A DNA stretch of 64,000 bases from positions 332,293-396,292 of the forward strand of contig NZ_NSLB01000003.1 in NCBI RefSeq assembly GCF_002304225.1, read 5' to 3'. Below, piece after piece: positions 26,581 through 37,087 of this stretch. The notes beneath the pieces are model-generated. The model worked only from the letters and a program-made list of their open reading frames with translations, ran no database searches and had not been told where the DNA came from. Origin of the DNA: Pseudomonas sp. HAR-UPW-AIA-41. GTDB lineage: Bacteria > Pseudomonadota > Gammaproteobacteria > Pseudomonadales > Pseudomonadaceae. The first letter of the stretch is position 1. Each line of letters starts with the position of its first letter. The position numbers were made by a program, and so were the translations under genes.

Positions 26581-27808
26581 GGTTGCCGCTGGCAGCCTTG
26601 TACGCGCTCAGTGCCCTGAGCCGCTCGCGCTGCAGGGCCTCACCCAGATCCGCACCCTTGAAACCCTGTTCGACCAGTGGCTGCACGGCTACCTGACGGG
26701 CGACCTCTGCCGCGCCCAGCAGATAGGCTGCCTGCGGGTAGTCGCGCTGTTCGAAGCCCAGGCGGCCGCGGGCATCCATTTCACAGGCGGCGACAAACTC
26801 GGCAAAGCGCTGCGGGCGGCGATAGGCATCGAAGCTCTGCAGCAGCTTGAGCAGCGTGTCGGCGCGCAGTTCCAGCGCACGGTGGCCGTGGGTGTGGTAT
26901 TCGCCGACCAGCAGGGCCAGCTCGGCGCATTCCCTGGGTACCTTGCTGCGCTGGTTGATCGCCTTGATCAGACGCAAACCCTTGTGTTCGTGGGCGATGT
27001 GGCGTGGCCACTCGCTCTCTGGCGTCAGCCCCTTGCCTACATCGTGCAGCAGGCTGGCCCAGCGCACGCTCAGCGGCTGGTCGTGCTCGGCGCATTGACG
27101 CAGCACCATGAGTACGTGCACGCCGGTGTCGACTTCGGGATGGTGGGTGGCGGTCTGCGGTACGCCAAACAGCGTATCCACTTCCGGCAGCCAGGCGGCC
27201 AGGGCGCCGCAGTTACGCAGCACTTCGATGAAGACCTCCGGGCGGGGCTCCATCAGGGCCCGGGAGACTTCCTTCCAGCTGCGTTCGGCCGTCAGCGCGG
27301 CCAGTTCGCCGGACTCGGCGATCTGGCGCATCAGAGCAAGGGTCTCCTCGGCCACGCGAAAGCCCAGCGGCGCATAGCGGGCCGCGAAGCGGGCGACGCG
27401 CAGCACGCGCAGCGGGTCTTCGGCGAAGGCCGGGGAGACGTGGCGCAGCACGCAGTCGGCCAGGTCACGCTGCCCGCCGTAAGGGTCGATGACACGCCCC
27501 TGCTCATCTTCGGCCATGGCGTTGACGGTGAGGTCGCGGCGGATCAGGTCTTCTTCCAGCGTCACATCCGGGCTGGCGTAGAAGGTAAAGCCGCCATAGC
27601 CCACGCCACTCTTGCGCTCGGTTCGTGCCAGTGCGTATTCCTCGGCCGTCTGCGGGTGGAGAAATACCGGGAAATCCCCGCCCACCGGACGATAGCCAAG
27701 GGTCTGCATGGCCTGGGCATCGGCCCCGACCACCAACCAGTCGATATCGGTTACCGCGCGACCGAGTAACCGATCGCGTACCGCGCCGCCCACTTTATAA
27801 ATCTGCAT
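26567..27808 (-). CDS. cca: CCA-adding tRNA nucleotidyltransferase / multifunctional Cca
   Basis: Repairs or adds the 3' CCA of tRNAs, 413 residues. It has the class II nucleotidyltransferase head ([32 protein letters not shown] and the [16 protein letters not shown] neck) and a C-terminal HD domain ([14 protein letters not shown]...HEHKG) that gives phosphohydrolase activity in E. coli-type enzymes. The length matches E. coli Cca. The 3' end overlaps folK. Confidence 0.96.
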   Translation of the reverse strand: MQIYKVGGAVRDRLLGRAVTDIDWLVVGADAQAMQTLGYRPVGGDFPVFLHPQTAEEYALARTERKSGVGYGGFTFYASPDVTLEEDLIRRDLTVNAMAEDEQGRVIDPYGGQRDLADCVLRHVSPAFAEDPLRVLRVARFAARYAPLGFRVAEETLALMRQIAESGELAALTAERSWKEVSRALMEPRPEVFIEVLRNCGALAAWLPEVDTLFGVPQTATHHPEVDTGVHVLMVLRQCAEHDQPLSVRWASLLHDVGKGLTPESEWPRHIAHEHKGLRLIKAINQRSKVPRECAELALLVGEYHTHGHRALELRADTLLKLLQSFDAYRRPQRFAEFVAACEMDARGRLGFEQRDYPQAAYLLGAAEVARQVAVQPLVEQGFKGADLGEALQRERLRALSAYKAASGNLKED

Positions 27809-27855
27809 GCCGACCTCCGTTGCCGCTAAGCATACCGGTCGGCGCAGTGGGCGTC

Positions 27856-28377
27856 TTAGTTCATCGTGGACCGGGTGGCCTGCGGGATTTGCCGGAGCAG
27901 TGCGCCCAGAGCCTGCTGTAGCAGCTCGGCGCTGTCGCGCTCAGGGCTCAGACCGGTGCTGACCTTGCCTTCCCAGAGCGTTTGATCCTGCAGATCGGTG
28001 AGGCGCACGCGCAGGGTGCCGGTGTTGTCGCGCAACCGGTGGATGCTCTGGTAGGGGCCGAGCAGGCCGGGGTTGTCGACGCGGAACTCCAGTGGCTGAT
28101 CCTGCACGGCCAGCCAGTAGTAGACCCGCAGTTGTGGATGCCGGGTGTCCTGCTGATAGCCCTGCTCGGCCAGGCCCCGCTGCAGCTCGATGGCCAGCTC
28201 GGCGTAGCGCTGGCGGAAGGGCGGCTCGCCCTGCAGGGCCTGTTCCGGGGCGATCAGCTGGTAGCGCTGCAGTCCGCTCAGGGCCGGGCTGGCCGGGGTG
28301 ATGATCTCGGATTGCGGAATGACACTGGCGCAGGTGGCCAGGCCCATGATCAGCAGGAGAATGACAAACAGGCGCAT
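27856..28377 (-). CDS. DUF4136 family lipoprotein
   Basis: A 173-residue protein with a lipoprotein signal ([16 protein letters not shown]; lipobox LATC with Cys at about residue 16), then a DUF4136-type domain ending in [16 protein letters not shown]. It is predicted to be anchored in the envelope. The start at 28377 is chosen because the signal begins there; 19 upstream in-frame codons are unlikely. Function unknown. It lies between cca and spoVR on the minus strand. Confidence 0.82.
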   Translation of the reverse strand: MRLFVILLLIMGLATCASVIPQSEIITPASPALSGLQRYQLIAPEQALQGEPPFRQRYAELAIELQRGLAEQGYQQDTRHPQLRVYYWLAVQDQPLEFRVDNPGLLGPYQSIHRLRDNTGTLRVRLTDLQDQTLWEGKVSTGLSPERDSAELLQQALGALLRQIPQATRSTMN

Positions 28378-28438
28378 GACCGCTCGCTCTTGGAATGTGC
28401 CGCCGATGCTGTGACGCAGGACCATGCGGGTCAACCGA

Positions 28439-29992
28439 TCAAATGGGCGGGACGATCAGGTCCAGGCGCGGCTGCTCGCTTTCCAGCGACGGTTTGAGCG
28501 GCATATGCCGGGTGCGTACCACCTGCTCGCCCTGCACGCTTTCCAGATGAATGTCGAACCCCCACAGGCGGTGCAGGTGCTTCATCACTTCGTCACAGGA
28601 GTCGGCCAGCGGTTTGCGGTCGTGCTGGGTATGGCGCAGGGTCAGCGAGCGGTCGCCGCGGCGGTCGACATTCCAGATCTGCACGTTGGGTTCGCGGTTG
28701 CCCAGGTTGTACTGCGCCGCCAGCAGCTCGCGGATATGCCTGTAGCCGGGCTCATCGTGGATTGCCGACACCAGCAGGTCGTCCTTCTGGTCATCGTCGA
28801 TGATGCTGAACAGCTTGAAGTCGCGGATCACCTTGGGTGACAGGTACTGCAGGATGAAGCTTTCGTCCTTGAAGCTCTGCATGGCGAATTTCAGGGTCGA
28901 CAGCCAGTCGCTGCCGGCAATGTCGGGGAACCAGCGTTTGTCCTCGTCGGTGGGGTTTTCGCAGATGCGGCGGATGTCCTGATACATGGCAAAGCCCAGG
29001 GCATAGGGGTTGATGCCGTTGTAGTAGGGGCTGTCGAAGCTCGGCTGGAACACCACGCTGGTGTGGTACTGGAGGAATTCCAGCATGAAGCCGTCGGTGA
29101 CCAGGCCTTCGTCGTACAGGTCATTGAGCAGCGTGTAGTGCCAGAAGGTGGCCCAGCCCTCGTTCATCACCTGGGTCTGGCGCTGCGGGTAGAAGTACTG
29201 GGCGACCTTGCGCACGATGCGCACCACCTCGCGCTGCCAGGGCTCCAGCAACGGCGCGTGTTTCTCCAGAAAATACAGGATGTTCTCCTGCGGCTCGGCC
29301 GGCCAGCGCTTGCCGTCGCTGGCCTTTTGCTTGTCGCCGGTCTTGGGAATGGTGCGCCACAGGTCGTTGACCTGCCGCTGCAGCTGCTCCTCCCGCTCCT
29401 TCTGCCGTTGCCGTTCTTCCTCGGCGGAGATCGGGTAGGGGCGCTTGTAGCGGTCGACGCCGTAGTTCATCAGGGCATGGCAGGAGTCCAGCAGTTCCTC
29501 CACGGCGTCGATGCCGTGGCGCTCCTCGCACTGCATGATGTACTGCTTGGCGAACACCAGGTAATCGATGATCGAGCTGGCGTCGGTCCAGCTGCGGAAC
29601 AGGTAGTTGCCCTTGAAGAAACTGTTGTGGCCGTAGCAGGCGTGGGCGATCACCAGCGCCTGCATGCACATGGTGTTTTCTTCCATCAGGTAGGCAATGC
29701 ACGGATCGGAGTTGATCACGATCTCGTAGGCCAGGCCCATCTGCCCGCGCGAGTAGCCTTTCTCGGTGGCGAGGAAGTGTTTGCCATAGGACCAGTGGTG
29801 GTAGCCGATGGGCATGCCGACCGAGGCGTAGGCATCCATCATCTGTTCAGCGGTGATCACCTCGATCTGGTTGGGGTAGGTGTCCAGCGCATAGCGCTCG
29901 GCGAGACGGGCGATCTCGCGGTCGTACTGCTGGATCAGCTCGAAGCTCCATTCCGAGCCACTGGAGATCGGCTGGCGCGGGCGGGCACTCAT
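28439..29992 (-). CDS. ycgB: SpoVR/YcgB family protein
   Basis: A 517-residue SpoVR-like protein of unknown biochemical function, conserved as the third gene of the yeaG(prkA)-yeaH-ycgB cluster. Recognisable family segments are [19 protein letters not shown] at the start, [37 protein letters not shown] and [11 protein letters not shown]. The start at 29992 overlaps the yeaH stop by 4 bp (ATGA), so translation is coupled. The cluster is linked to starvation and stress responses in enterobacteria and Pseudomonas. Confidence 0.93.
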   Translation of the reverse strand: MSARPRQPISSGSEWSFELIQQYDREIARLAERYALDTYPNQIEVITAEQMMDAYASVGMPIGYHHWSYGKHFLATEKGYSRGQMGLAYEIVINSDPCIAYLMEENTMCMQALVIAHACYGHNSFFKGNYLFRSWTDASSIIDYLVFAKQYIMQCEERHGIDAVEELLDSCHALMNYGVDRYKRPYPISAEEERQRQKEREEQLQRQVNDLWRTIPKTGDKQKASDGKRWPAEPQENILYFLEKHAPLLEPWQREVVRIVRKVAQYFYPQRQTQVMNEGWATFWHYTLLNDLYDEGLVTDGFMLEFLQYHTSVVFQPSFDSPYYNGINPYALGFAMYQDIRRICENPTDEDKRWFPDIAGSDWLSTLKFAMQSFKDESFILQYLSPKVIRDFKLFSIIDDDQKDDLLVSAIHDEPGYRHIRELLAAQYNLGNREPNVQIWNVDRRGDRSLTLRHTQHDRKPLADSCDEVMKHLHRLWGFDIHLESVQGEQVVRTRHMPLKPSLESEQPRLDLIVPPI

Positions 29993-31260
29993 GCGCTGAT
30001 CCTCCTCTGGAACAGTTCGCGGAACACCGGGTAGATATCGGCGGCGGCGACGATCTGCTGCTGGGCGAAACTGTCGGGGAAGGCTTCGCCCACGCTTTCG
30101 TATTCGAACCACAGGGCCTGGTGTTCGCGCGGGGTGATCTCGACGTAGGTGAAGTACTGCATGAACGGCATGATCTGCTTGAGCAGGATTTCGCGGCACA
30201 CGGGCGAGTCGTCGTTCCAGTTGTCGCCGTCGGAGGCCTGGGCGCCATAGATGTTCCATTCATGGGCCGGATAGCGCTCGGCCATGATTTCCTGCATCAG
30301 CTTGAGCGCGCTGGAGACGATGGTGCCGCCGGTTTCCCGCGAGTAGAAGAACTCCTCCTCATCGACCTCTTTGGCACTCGTATGGTGGCGGATAAACACC
30401 ACCTCGATCTTGTCGTAGCTGCGCTTGAGAAACAGATAGAGGAGGATGAAGAAGCGTTTGGCGATGTCCTTGGTGGCCTGGGTCATCGAGCCGGACACGT
30501 CCATGATGCAGAACATCACGGCCTTGGAAGTGGGGTTGGGCTGCTTGCTCAGCAGGTTGTACTTGAGGTCGAAGGTGTCGAGAAACGGCACCTTGTCGAT
30601 GCGCCGGCGCAGGCGGCTGATCTCTTCCTCGGTGGCGGCGATGGCGGCGAGGTTGTCCGGCTCTTCGCTCTTCAGGCGATCCAGCTCGGCCAGCGCCAGT
30701 TTCAGTTTGCCGCGGCTGGAGCCGGACAGGGCAATGCGCCTCGCATGGGCCGAACGCAGGGTGCGGACGATATTGATGCGCGACGGGTTGCCTTCGTTGC
30801 TGATCCCGGCGCGCACTGTCTTGAAACTGTCGATGCCGGTCAGGTGACGCTTGACCAGATTGGGCAGAGCCAGATCCTCGAACATGAAATCGAGGAATTC
30901 GTCCTGGGTGATCTGAAAGACGAACTCGTCCATGCCCTCGCCGGAATTGCTCGCCTTGCCGCTCCCGCGTCCACCGGCGCCGCCCTGTGGCCGGCTGATG
31001 TGCTCTCCGCTGGTGAATTCCTTGTTACCCGGGTGTACCTGGGTCTGCCGGCCGCCGCGACCATGGTGCAGCACCGGCTCGTCGATGTCGCGGCCGGGAA
31101 TGCTGATCTGCTCGCCGTGCTCCATGTCGGTGATGGAGCGGCGGCTGACCGCATCCTCCACCGCTTTTTTGATGTGCTCGCGGTAGCGGCGCAGGAAGCG
31201 CTGGCGGTTGACCGTGCTCTTGTTCTTGCCGTTCAGCCGCCGGTCGATGACGTAGCTCAT
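29989..31260 (-). CDS. yeaH: YeaH/YhbH family protein (DUF444, von Willebrand A-like)
   Basis: A 423-residue DUF444 protein. The N-terminal part ([28 protein letters not shown]) is followed by a vWA-like domain with a MIDAS-type motif [17 protein letters not shown] near residue 250. It partners PrkA and SpoVR in a conserved stress cluster; the mechanism is not known. It sits 66 bp after prkA and overlaps spoVR by 4 bp. Confidence 0.93.
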   Translation of the reverse strand: MSYVIDRRLNGKNKSTVNRQRFLRRYREHIKKAVEDAVSRRSITDMEHGEQISIPGRDIDEPVLHHGRGGRQTQVHPGNKEFTSGEHISRPQGGAGGRGSGKASNSGEGMDEFVFQITQDEFLDFMFEDLALPNLVKRHLTGIDSFKTVRAGISNEGNPSRINIVRTLRSAHARRIALSGSSRGKLKLALAELDRLKSEEPDNLAAIAATEEEISRLRRRIDKVPFLDTFDLKYNLLSKQPNPTSKAVMFCIMDVSGSMTQATKDIAKRFFILLYLFLKRSYDKIEVVFIRHHTSAKEVDEEEFFYSRETGGTIVSSALKLMQEIMAERYPAHEWNIYGAQASDGDNWNDDSPVCREILLKQIMPFMQYFTYVEITPREHQALWFEYESVGEAFPDSFAQQQIVAAADIYPVFRELFQRRISA

Positions 31261-31326
31261 AGCCGTTCTCCGGGCCAGGCTCAGGGGGCAGCACGGCGGG
31301 CCGCATGGCCCGCCGGCGGCGCGCGC

Positions 31327-33249
31327 TTACTGCGACTTGCGGACGCGCAGATACCACTCCGACAGCAGGCGCACCTGCTTCTCGGTGTAGCCGCGCTCGA
31401 CCATGCGCCGCACGAAGTCGTTGTGCTTCTGCTGATCGTCCTTGCTGCCCTTGGCGTTGAAGCTGATGACCGGCAGCAGGTCCTCGGTGTTGGAGAACAT
31501 CTTCTTCTCGATCACCACGCGCAGCTTCTCGTAGGACATCCAGGTCGGATTCTTGCCGTTGTTGTTGGCCCGCGCGCGCAGCACGAAGTTGACGATCTCG
31601 TTGCGGAAATCCTTCGGGTTGCTGATACCGGCTGGTTTCTCGATCTTCTCCAGTTCCTCGTTGAGCGAGGCGCGGTTGAGAATCTCGCCGGTTTCCGGGT
31701 CGCGGTATTCCTGATCCTGAATCCAGAAGTCGGCGTACAGCACATAGCGGTCGAAGATGTTCTGTCCGTATTCGCTGTAGGACTCCAGGTAGGCGGTCTG
31801 GATTTCCTTGCCGATGAAATCGACATAGCGCGGCGCCAGGTATTCCTTGATGTAGCGCAGGTAGCGCTCGCGGGTTTCCGCCGGGAACTGCTCCTGCTCG
31901 ATCTGCTGCTCCAGCACATAGAGCAGGTGCACCGGGTTGGCGGCCACCTCATGGGGGTCGAAGTTGAACACCTTGGACAGAATCTTGAAGGCGAAGCGGG
32001 TCGACAGACCGTTCATGCCCTCATCTACCCCGGCGGTGTCGCGGTATTCCTGCAGCGACTTGGCCTTGGGGTCGGTGTCCTTGAGGTTCTCGCCGTCGTA
32101 GACGCGCATCTTCGAGTAGACGTTGGAATTTTCCGGTTCCTTCAGACGCGAGAGCACGGAGAACTGCGCCAGCATCTTCAGGGTGTCCGGCGCGCAGTGG
32201 GCGCGCGCCAGCGAGCTGTTGGCCAGCAGTTTGTCGTAGATCTTCACTTCATCGGACACGCGCAGGCAGTAAGGCACCTTGACGATGTAGATGCGGTCGA
32301 TGAATGCCTCGTTGTTCTTGTTGTTGCGGAAGCTGTGCCACTCCGACTCGTTGGAGTGGGCCAGGATGACGCCGCTGAAAGGCAGCGCGCCAAGGCCTTC
32401 GGTGCTGTTGTAGTTGCCCTCCTGAGTGGCGGTGAGCAGCGGGTGCAACACCTTGATCGGCGCCTTGAACATCTCGACGAATTCCATCAGGCCCTGATTG
32501 GCCCGGCACAGGGCGCCCGAGTAGCTGTAGGCGTCAGCGTCGTTCTGCGGGAATTCCTCCAGCTTGCGGATATCCACCTTGCCCACCAGCGCGGAGATGT
32601 CCTGGTTGTTTTCATCGCCGGGCTCGGTCTTGGCCACCGCGATCTGGTTGAGGATCGACGGGTACAGTTTGACCACGCGGAACTGGCTGATGTCGCCACC
32701 GAATTCGGCCAGGCGCTTGGTCGCCCAGGGCGACATGATCGAGTTCAGGTAGCGCCGTGGGATGCCGTAGTCCTCTTCGAGGATGGCGCTGTCTTCTTCG
32801 GCATTGAACAGCCCCAGTGGCGACTCGTACACCGGTGACCCCTTGATGGCGTAGAAGGGCACATGCTCGATCAGGTGCTTGAGCTTCTCGGCCAGTGACG
32901 ACTTGCCGCCGCCCACCGGCCCCAGCAGGTAGAGAATCTGCTTCTTCTCTTCCAGGCCCTGAGCCGCATGACGGAAGAAGGCGACGATCTGGTCGATGCA
33001 TTCCTCCATGCCATGGAAGTCGGCGAAGGCCGGATAGCGGCGGATCACCTTGTTGGAGAAAATCCGCGACAGCCTGGGGTCGTGGGCGGTGTCGAAGAGT
33101 TCCGGTTCACCGATGGCCATCAGCATGCGTTCTGCCGCCGTGGCATAAGCACTGCGGTCCTGCTTGCAGATTTCCAGGTACTCCTGCAGGGAAATCTCTT
33201 CCTGCCGGGTCGACTCGAAACGTTGCTGGAAGTGGCTGAAGATGCTCAT
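31327..33249 (-). CDS. prkA: PrkA family serine protein kinase (YeaG)
   Basis: A 640-residue PrkA/YeaG protein with an N-terminal AAA+ ATPase domain (Walker A LGPVGGGKSSLAEKL near residue 110) and a C-terminal kinase-like region. Homologues autophosphorylate, and E. coli YeaG affects the nitrogen-starvation response; AAA+ protease activity has been reported for B. subtilis PrkA. The start MSIFSHFQQRFESTRQEEI at 33249 follows the family, with GAGGT upstream. First gene of the prkA-yeaH-spoVR unit. The 264 bp upstream (33250-33513) should contain its promoter, but no consensus site could be called. Confidence 0.94.
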   Translation of the reverse strand: MSIFSHFQQRFESTRQEEISLQEYLEICKQDRSAYATAAERMLMAIGEPELFDTAHDPRLSRIFSNKVIRRYPAFADFHGMEECIDQIVAFFRHAAQGLEEKKQILYLLGPVGGGKSSLAEKLKHLIEHVPFYAIKGSPVYESPLGLFNAEEDSAILEEDYGIPRRYLNSIMSPWATKRLAEFGGDISQFRVVKLYPSILNQIAVAKTEPGDENNQDISALVGKVDIRKLEEFPQNDADAYSYSGALCRANQGLMEFVEMFKAPIKVLHPLLTATQEGNYNSTEGLGALPFSGVILAHSNESEWHSFRNNKNNEAFIDRIYIVKVPYCLRVSDEVKIYDKLLANSSLARAHCAPDTLKMLAQFSVLSRLKEPENSNVYSKMRVYDGENLKDTDPKAKSLQEYRDTAGVDEGMNGLSTRFAFKILSKVFNFDPHEVAANPVHLLYVLEQQIEQEQFPAETRERYLRYIKEYLAPRYVDFIGKEIQTAYLESYSEYGQNIFDRYVLYADFWIQDQEYRDPETGEILNRASLNEELEKIEKPAGISNPKDFRNEIVNFVLRARANNNGKNPTWMSYEKLRVVIEKKMFSNTEDLLPVISFNAKGSKDDQQKHNDFVRRMVERGYTEKQVRLLSEWYLRVRKSQ

Positions 33250-33473
33250 GACCTCACCTCGCTCGCTGACTGGAGCCGGCTCGGGGTATCGGGCGGGTGC
33301 AGGCGGGCGGTCACGGGCGTGACCGATGAACATCCCCCAGAACACCTAAAGTCGCTGCCGAAGGCCCCGGAACCGGTGTGCCGGCTCTCCGCTGTTTTGG
33401 ATGGCCTGAGGTTAAGGATAGTTCGCTTTGGCGAGGGTCAAGGCCGCAAGGGGGTGCGGCTTTGTAACAAGAG

Positions 33474-33503
33474 GGCCAAGCCCGCGCGGGCTACGGGCTT
33501 GGC
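33474..33503 (-). terminator. Putative terminator downstream of glpE
   Basis: Minus strand GCCAAGCCCG-N10-CGGGCTTGGC just after the glpE stop, a 10-bp perfect stem followed by CCCTCTTGTT rather than a full T-run. It probably ends the glpE transcript. Confidence 0.6.
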
Positions 33504-33513
33504 GGGCGGAAAA

Positions 33514-33843
33514 TTATTCGGCGGAGCTTTGCGCTGTGTCCTGCGGATAGAGGCTGCGCCACAGCTCGAAGCCACCATCCAGACTGTAGACCTCACTGAA
33601 GCCCTGATGGGCCAGATAGGCGGCGGCGCTCTGGCTGGAATTGCCGTGGTAGCAGACCACCACCAGTGGCTTGTCGAAGTCGGCGCCGGCTATGAAGTCC
33701 GGCAGCGAATGGTTGTCCAGATGCACGGCGCCAATCATGTGACCGGCGGCAAAGCTCTGCGGGTCGCGGATGTCCACCAGTTGGGCGCCCTGTTGCAGCA
33801 GGGGGCGGGCCTGTTCCGGGGCGATGCGTTGAAACTCGCTCAT
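33514..33843 (-). CDS. glpE: Thiosulfate sulfurtransferase GlpE (single-domain rhodanese)
   Basis: A 109-residue rhodanese that transfers sulfur from thiosulfate to cyanide or thioredoxin. Catalytic Cys64 lies in the loop CYHGNSS, and the start is [16 protein letters not shown]. It is complete for a single-domain enzyme. The longer upstream open frame is a shadow of apaH. It sits 8 bp after apaH on the same strand. Confidence 0.94.
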   Translation of the reverse strand: MSEFQRIAPEQARPLLQQGAQLVDIRDPQSFAAGHMIGAVHLDNHSLPDFIAGADFDKPLVVVCYHGNSSQSAAAYLAHQGFSEVYSLDGGFELWRSLYPQDTAQSSAE

Positions 33844-33851
33844 GGTCGTTC

Positions 33852-34685
33852 TCAGCTCTTCAGGTTGGCGGGGCGGCTGCAGGCGCATCGGTGCATTTCG
33901 CCGCTGTCGACGTTCAGCAGGGTCATCTTGCCGCCCCAGACACAGCCACTGTCTAGGGCGATGACTCCGGGCTCCTTGCAATTGCCTTCGAGGGCAGCCC
34001 AGTGACCGAACAGGATGCGCTGGCCACGGCTCTTGCGCTGCGGCCAGCTGAACCAGGGGGCATAGCCACTGGGGGCGGTGCCGACGCCTTCCTTGCTCTT
34101 GAGGTCGAGGGTGCCATCGGCCGTGCAGAAGCGCAGGCGGGTCAGGCAGTTGGTGATCACCCGCAGGCGCTCGATGCCCTTGAGTTTGCCGCTCCAGCGG
34201 GTGGGTTCGTTGCCGTACATGCCGTCGAGAAACAGCGGCAGTGCGTCGTCGTCGCGCAGCACGGCCTCGACTTCGGCCGCGCGCTTGAGCGCCTTGCGGA
34301 CGCTCCACTGTGGCGGCAGACCGGCGTGAACCATTGCCACATCGCGCACCGGGTCGTAGTGCATCAGCTTCTGCCGGCGCAGCCAGTCGATCAGTTGGTC
34401 GCAGTCAGGCGCCTCGATGATCTCGCGCAGGGTATCGGCTTTTTTCAGGCGCTCGATGTTGTATGCCACCGCCAGCAGGTGCAGGTCGTGGTTGCCCAGC
34501 ACGCAGGTTACGGCCTGGCGCATGCCATAGAGAAAGCGCAGTGTTTCCAGCGACTGCGGGCCGCGGTTCACCAGATCACCGACCAGCCACAGACGGTCGA
34601 TCTGCGGATTGAAGCCGACCTTGTTCAGCAGGCATTGCAGGGGCTCAAGGCAGCCCTGCAGATCGCCGACGGCATACAACGCCAT
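33852..34685 (-). CDS. apaH: Symmetrical bis(5'-nucleosyl)-tetraphosphatase ApaH
   Basis: Hydrolyses Ap4A (and Np4-capped RNA) to ADP, 277 residues. Metallophosphatase motifs: YAVGDLQGC (residues 4-12), [34 protein letters not shown] and a late [10 protein letters not shown]. It overlaps apaG by one base and is followed by glpE. The apaG-apaH-rsmA-pdxA-surA-lptD order is the classical enterobacterial arrangement. Confidence 0.97.
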   Translation of the reverse strand: MALYAVGDLQGCLEPLQCLLNKVGFNPQIDRLWLVGDLVNRGPQSLETLRFLYGMRQAVTCVLGNHDLHLLAVAYNIERLKKADTLREIIEAPDCDQLIDWLRRQKLMHYDPVRDVAMVHAGLPPQWSVRKALKRAAEVEAVLRDDDALPLFLDGMYGNEPTRWSGKLKGIERLRVITNCLTRLRFCTADGTLDLKSKEGVGTAPSGYAPWFSWPQRKSRGQRILFGHWAALEGNCKEPGVIALDSGCVWGGKMTLLNVDSGEMHRCACSRPANLKS

Positions 34686-35068
34686 CAGTGCAGGGCCCCC
34701 GGTACCGCCAGTCGGAAGGGTTTGATCTCGGCGTCGAACTTGGTGCCGTCGGCGCCCAGCATCTGGTAACTGCCCTGCATGATGCCCACGCGGGTGGCCA
34801 GTACGGTGCCGCTGCTGTAGGTGTGGCTGGCGCCCGGCTCGATGGTCGGCTGCTGGCCGATCACGCCGGGGCCGCGGACTTCCTGCACACGGGCATCGCC
34901 ATCGGTGATGATCCAGTGGCGGCTGGTCAGCTTGGCGGCCAGACCTCCGCTGTTGCTGATGGTGACCGTGTAGGAGAAGGCGAAGCGGTTCTGCTCCGGC
35001 TGCGACTGTTCTGGCAGGTAGCGCGTGGTGACGCTGACATCGATCTGGTAAGGCGCAGGCTGGCTCAT
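34685..35068 (-). CDS. apaG: ApaG (Co2+/Mg2+ efflux-associated) protein
   Basis: A 127-residue immunoglobulin-like ApaG/F-box-associated domain protein, [33 protein letters not shown], with the glycine-rich [23 protein letters not shown]. The biochemical role is unsettled; it has been linked to metal homeostasis and Ap4A metabolism by operon position. The start at 35068 (MSQPAPY) follows the family. It lies 18 bp after rsmA. Confidence 0.95.
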   Translation of the reverse strand: MSQPAPYQIDVSVTTRYLPEQSQPEQNRFAFSYTVTISNSGGLAAKLTSRHWIITDGDARVQEVRGPGVIGQQPTIEPGASHTYSSGTVLATRVGIMQGSYQMLGADGTKFDAEIKPFRLAVPGALH

Positions 35069-35086
35069 GGGTGATCCTCGGCGCAA

Positions 35087-35893
35087 TCAGGCAGGGAGGC
35101 CGCGCTCGGCCAGGCGGTCGGCCAGGCGCACGAAGGCGGCCAGGTCGAGCTGTTCGGGACGCAGGCTGCCATCGACGCCGGCGGCTTCGATGTCTTCGTT
35201 GCTCAGCAGTTGCTTGAGGGTATTGCGCAGGGTCTTGCGGCGCATGTTGAAGGCTTCGCGCACCACGCGCTCCAGCAGCCTGGCGTCCTTGGCCGGGTGT
35301 GGCAGCACGGCGTGCGGCACCAGACGAACGATGGCCGAGTCGACCTTGGGCGGCGGATTGAACGCGCCGGGGCCGACGTTGAACAGGTGCTCCACGCGGC
35401 AGTGGTACTGCACCATGATCGACAGTCGGCCCCAGTCGCCACCACCTGGCTCGGCGGCCAGGCGCTCGACCACTTCCTTCTGCAGCATGAAGTGCATGTC
35501 CTCGATCACGTCGGCATGGTCTAGGAGGTGGAAGATCAGCGGGGTGGAGATGTTGTACGGCAGGTTGCCGACCACCCGCAGCTTGTCGCTCGGGCTGCCG
35601 ATGCTGGCGAAATCGAACTTCAGGGCATCGCCCTGGTGCAGGGTGAACTGCGGGTTGATACCGAAACGCAGCTTGAGCAGCGGCACCAGGTCCTGGTCCA
35701 GCTCGATCACGTCCAGCTTGGCGCCACTGCCGATCAGGCCTTCGGTCAGGGCACCCTGGCCCGGGCCGATTTCCAGCAGGTGCTGGCCGGCCTTGGCGTG
35801 GATCGCGCGCAGAATGCGGTGGATCACGCCGGCATCGTGCAGAAAGTTCTGGCCGAAGCGTTTGCGCGCGCGGTGGACGTAGAGTTCGCTCAT
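35087..35893 (-). CDS. rsmA: 16S rRNA dimethyladenosine transferase RsmA (KsgA)
   Basis: Dimethylates A1518 and A1519 of 16S rRNA late in 30S assembly, 268 residues. The SAM motif is [13 protein letters not shown] and the catalytic NLPYNIS lies near residue 115. The start region [18 protein letters not shown] is typical. This rsmA (methyltransferase) is unrelated to the RsmA RNA-binding protein targeted by the RsmY RNA above. Between pdxA and apaG. Confidence 0.97.
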   Translation of the reverse strand: MSELYVHRARKRFGQNFLHDAGVIHRILRAIHAKAGQHLLEIGPGQGALTEGLIGSGAKLDVIELDQDLVPLLKLRFGINPQFTLHQGDALKFDFASIGSPSDKLRVVGNLPYNISTPLIFHLLDHADVIEDMHFMLQKEVVERLAAEPGGGDWGRLSIMVQYHCRVEHLFNVGPGAFNPPPKVDSAIVRLVPHAVLPHPAKDARLLERVVREAFNMRRKTLRNTLKQLLSNEDIEAAGVDGSLRPEQLDLAAFVRLADRLAERGLPA

Positions 35894-35986
35894 GGACGGG
35901 TGCTCGAAAAACGGTCAGGCCGGACGGCTGCGGCCGGTCCGGCGGATGTGCAAGCTTAACAGGTCGCGGGGCCTGCTCGCAGCGAC

Positions 35987-36985
35987 TCAGGCTGACCGGC
36001 TGCTGCGGGCCATCTCCAGTGCGGTCTCGATGGCCACCTGCAGGCTGCCGGTCTCGACGCGGCCTGTGCCGGCCAGATCCAGCGCCGTGCCGTGGTCGAC
36101 GGAGGTGCGGATGATCGGCAGGCCCAGCGTCACGTTCACCGCGGCACCGAATCCCTTGTACTTGAGCACAGGCAAGCCCTGATCGTGATACATGGCCAGC
36201 ACGGCATCGCAGTGTTCCAGATGCTTGGGGGTGAACAGGGTATCGGCCGGCAGCGGGCCGATCAGGTTAAGCCCCTCGGCACGCAGGGCTTCGAGAGCGG
36301 GTTCGATTACCTCAATTTCCTCGCGGCCCAGGTGGCCGCCTTCGCCAGCGTGCGGGTTGAGGCCGCAGACCAGTATGCGCGGCTGGGTGATGCCGAACTT
36401 GTCCCGCAGGTCGGTATGGAGGATGCGCGCCACCCAGCTCAGTCGGTCGGCGGTGATGGCATCGGCCACGTCGCGCAGCGGCAGGTGGGTGGTCACTAGG
36501 GCCACTCGCAGGCCGCGGGTGGCGAGCATCATGACTACCTGCGGCGTTTCAGTCAGTTCGGCAAGAAATTCCGTGTGCCCGGAGAAGGGGATACCCGCTT
36601 CGTTGATCACGCCCTTGTGCACCGGGGCGGTGATCATCCCGGCGAACAGTCCGTCGCGGCAGCCCTCACCGGCCCTGCGCAGGGTTTCCAGCACGTAGGG
36701 AGCGTTCTGCACGTTCAACTGGCCCGCCGCGACCTCGGCATGCAACGGGGTATCCCAGACGTAAAGGCTGCCGGCAGCGGCCGGGGTGATCGGCAGGTTG
36801 TCCGGTGTCACGCTGATCAGCTCGATGACCAGGCCAAGTTCTCGGGCGCGTTGCTGCAGCAGGGGCTGGCTGGCCACGGCCACCAGTGCGGCAGGCTGTT
36901 GTTCGCGCGCGAGCAGCAGGCACAGGTCAGGGCCGATACCGGCCGGTTCGCCAGGCGTCAGGGCAAAGGGGAGTGGGTAGGTCAT
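35987..36985 (-). CDS. pdxA: 4-hydroxythreonine-4-phosphate dehydrogenase PdxA
   Basis: NAD-dependent enzyme of pyridoxal-phosphate synthesis, 332 residues. Family segments: [15 protein letters not shown] at the start, [23 protein letters not shown] with a metal-binding His, and the C-terminal [17 protein letters not shown]...[13 protein letters not shown] carrying further metal His residues. It follows surA after a 102-bp gap that contains a terminator hairpin. Confidence 0.97.
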   Translation of the reverse strand: MTYPLPFALTPGEPAGIGPDLCLLLAREQQPAALVAVASQPLLQQRARELGLVIELISVTPDNLPITPAAAGSLYVWDTPLHAEVAAGQLNVQNAPYVLETLRRAGEGCRDGLFAGMITAPVHKGVINEAGIPFSGHTEFLAELTETPQVVMMLATRGLRVALVTTHLPLRDVADAITADRLSWVARILHTDLRDKFGITQPRILVCGLNPHAGEGGHLGREEIEVIEPALEALRAEGLNLIGPLPADTLFTPKHLEHCDAVLAMYHDQGLPVLKYKGFGAAVNVTLGLPIIRTSVDHGTALDLAGTGRVETGSLQVAIETALEMARSSRSA

Positions 36986-37042
36986 GCTTGCAGTCTCGGG
37001 ATGGCAGGCTGTTGCGGCTTTCAGTCTATAACGGCCAGACGC

Positions 37043-37070
37043 AAAAAGCCCGGCGCAGCGCCGGGCTTTT
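37043..37070 (-). terminator. Terminator between surA and pdxA
   Basis: Minus strand AAAAGCCCGGCGC-TG-CGCCGGGCTTTTT. A strong hairpin with a T-run lies inside what is otherwise a continuous minus-strand cluster, so pdxA probably has its own promoter or depends on read-through. Confidence 0.88.
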
Positions 37071-37087
37071 GGGTATCGCTCTGGCTG

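Noticed and set aside
30121..32838. 905-codon plus-strand frame opposite yeaH and prkA
   Set aside because: Antisense shadow of two conserved genes; its translation is low-complexity and matches no family I know.
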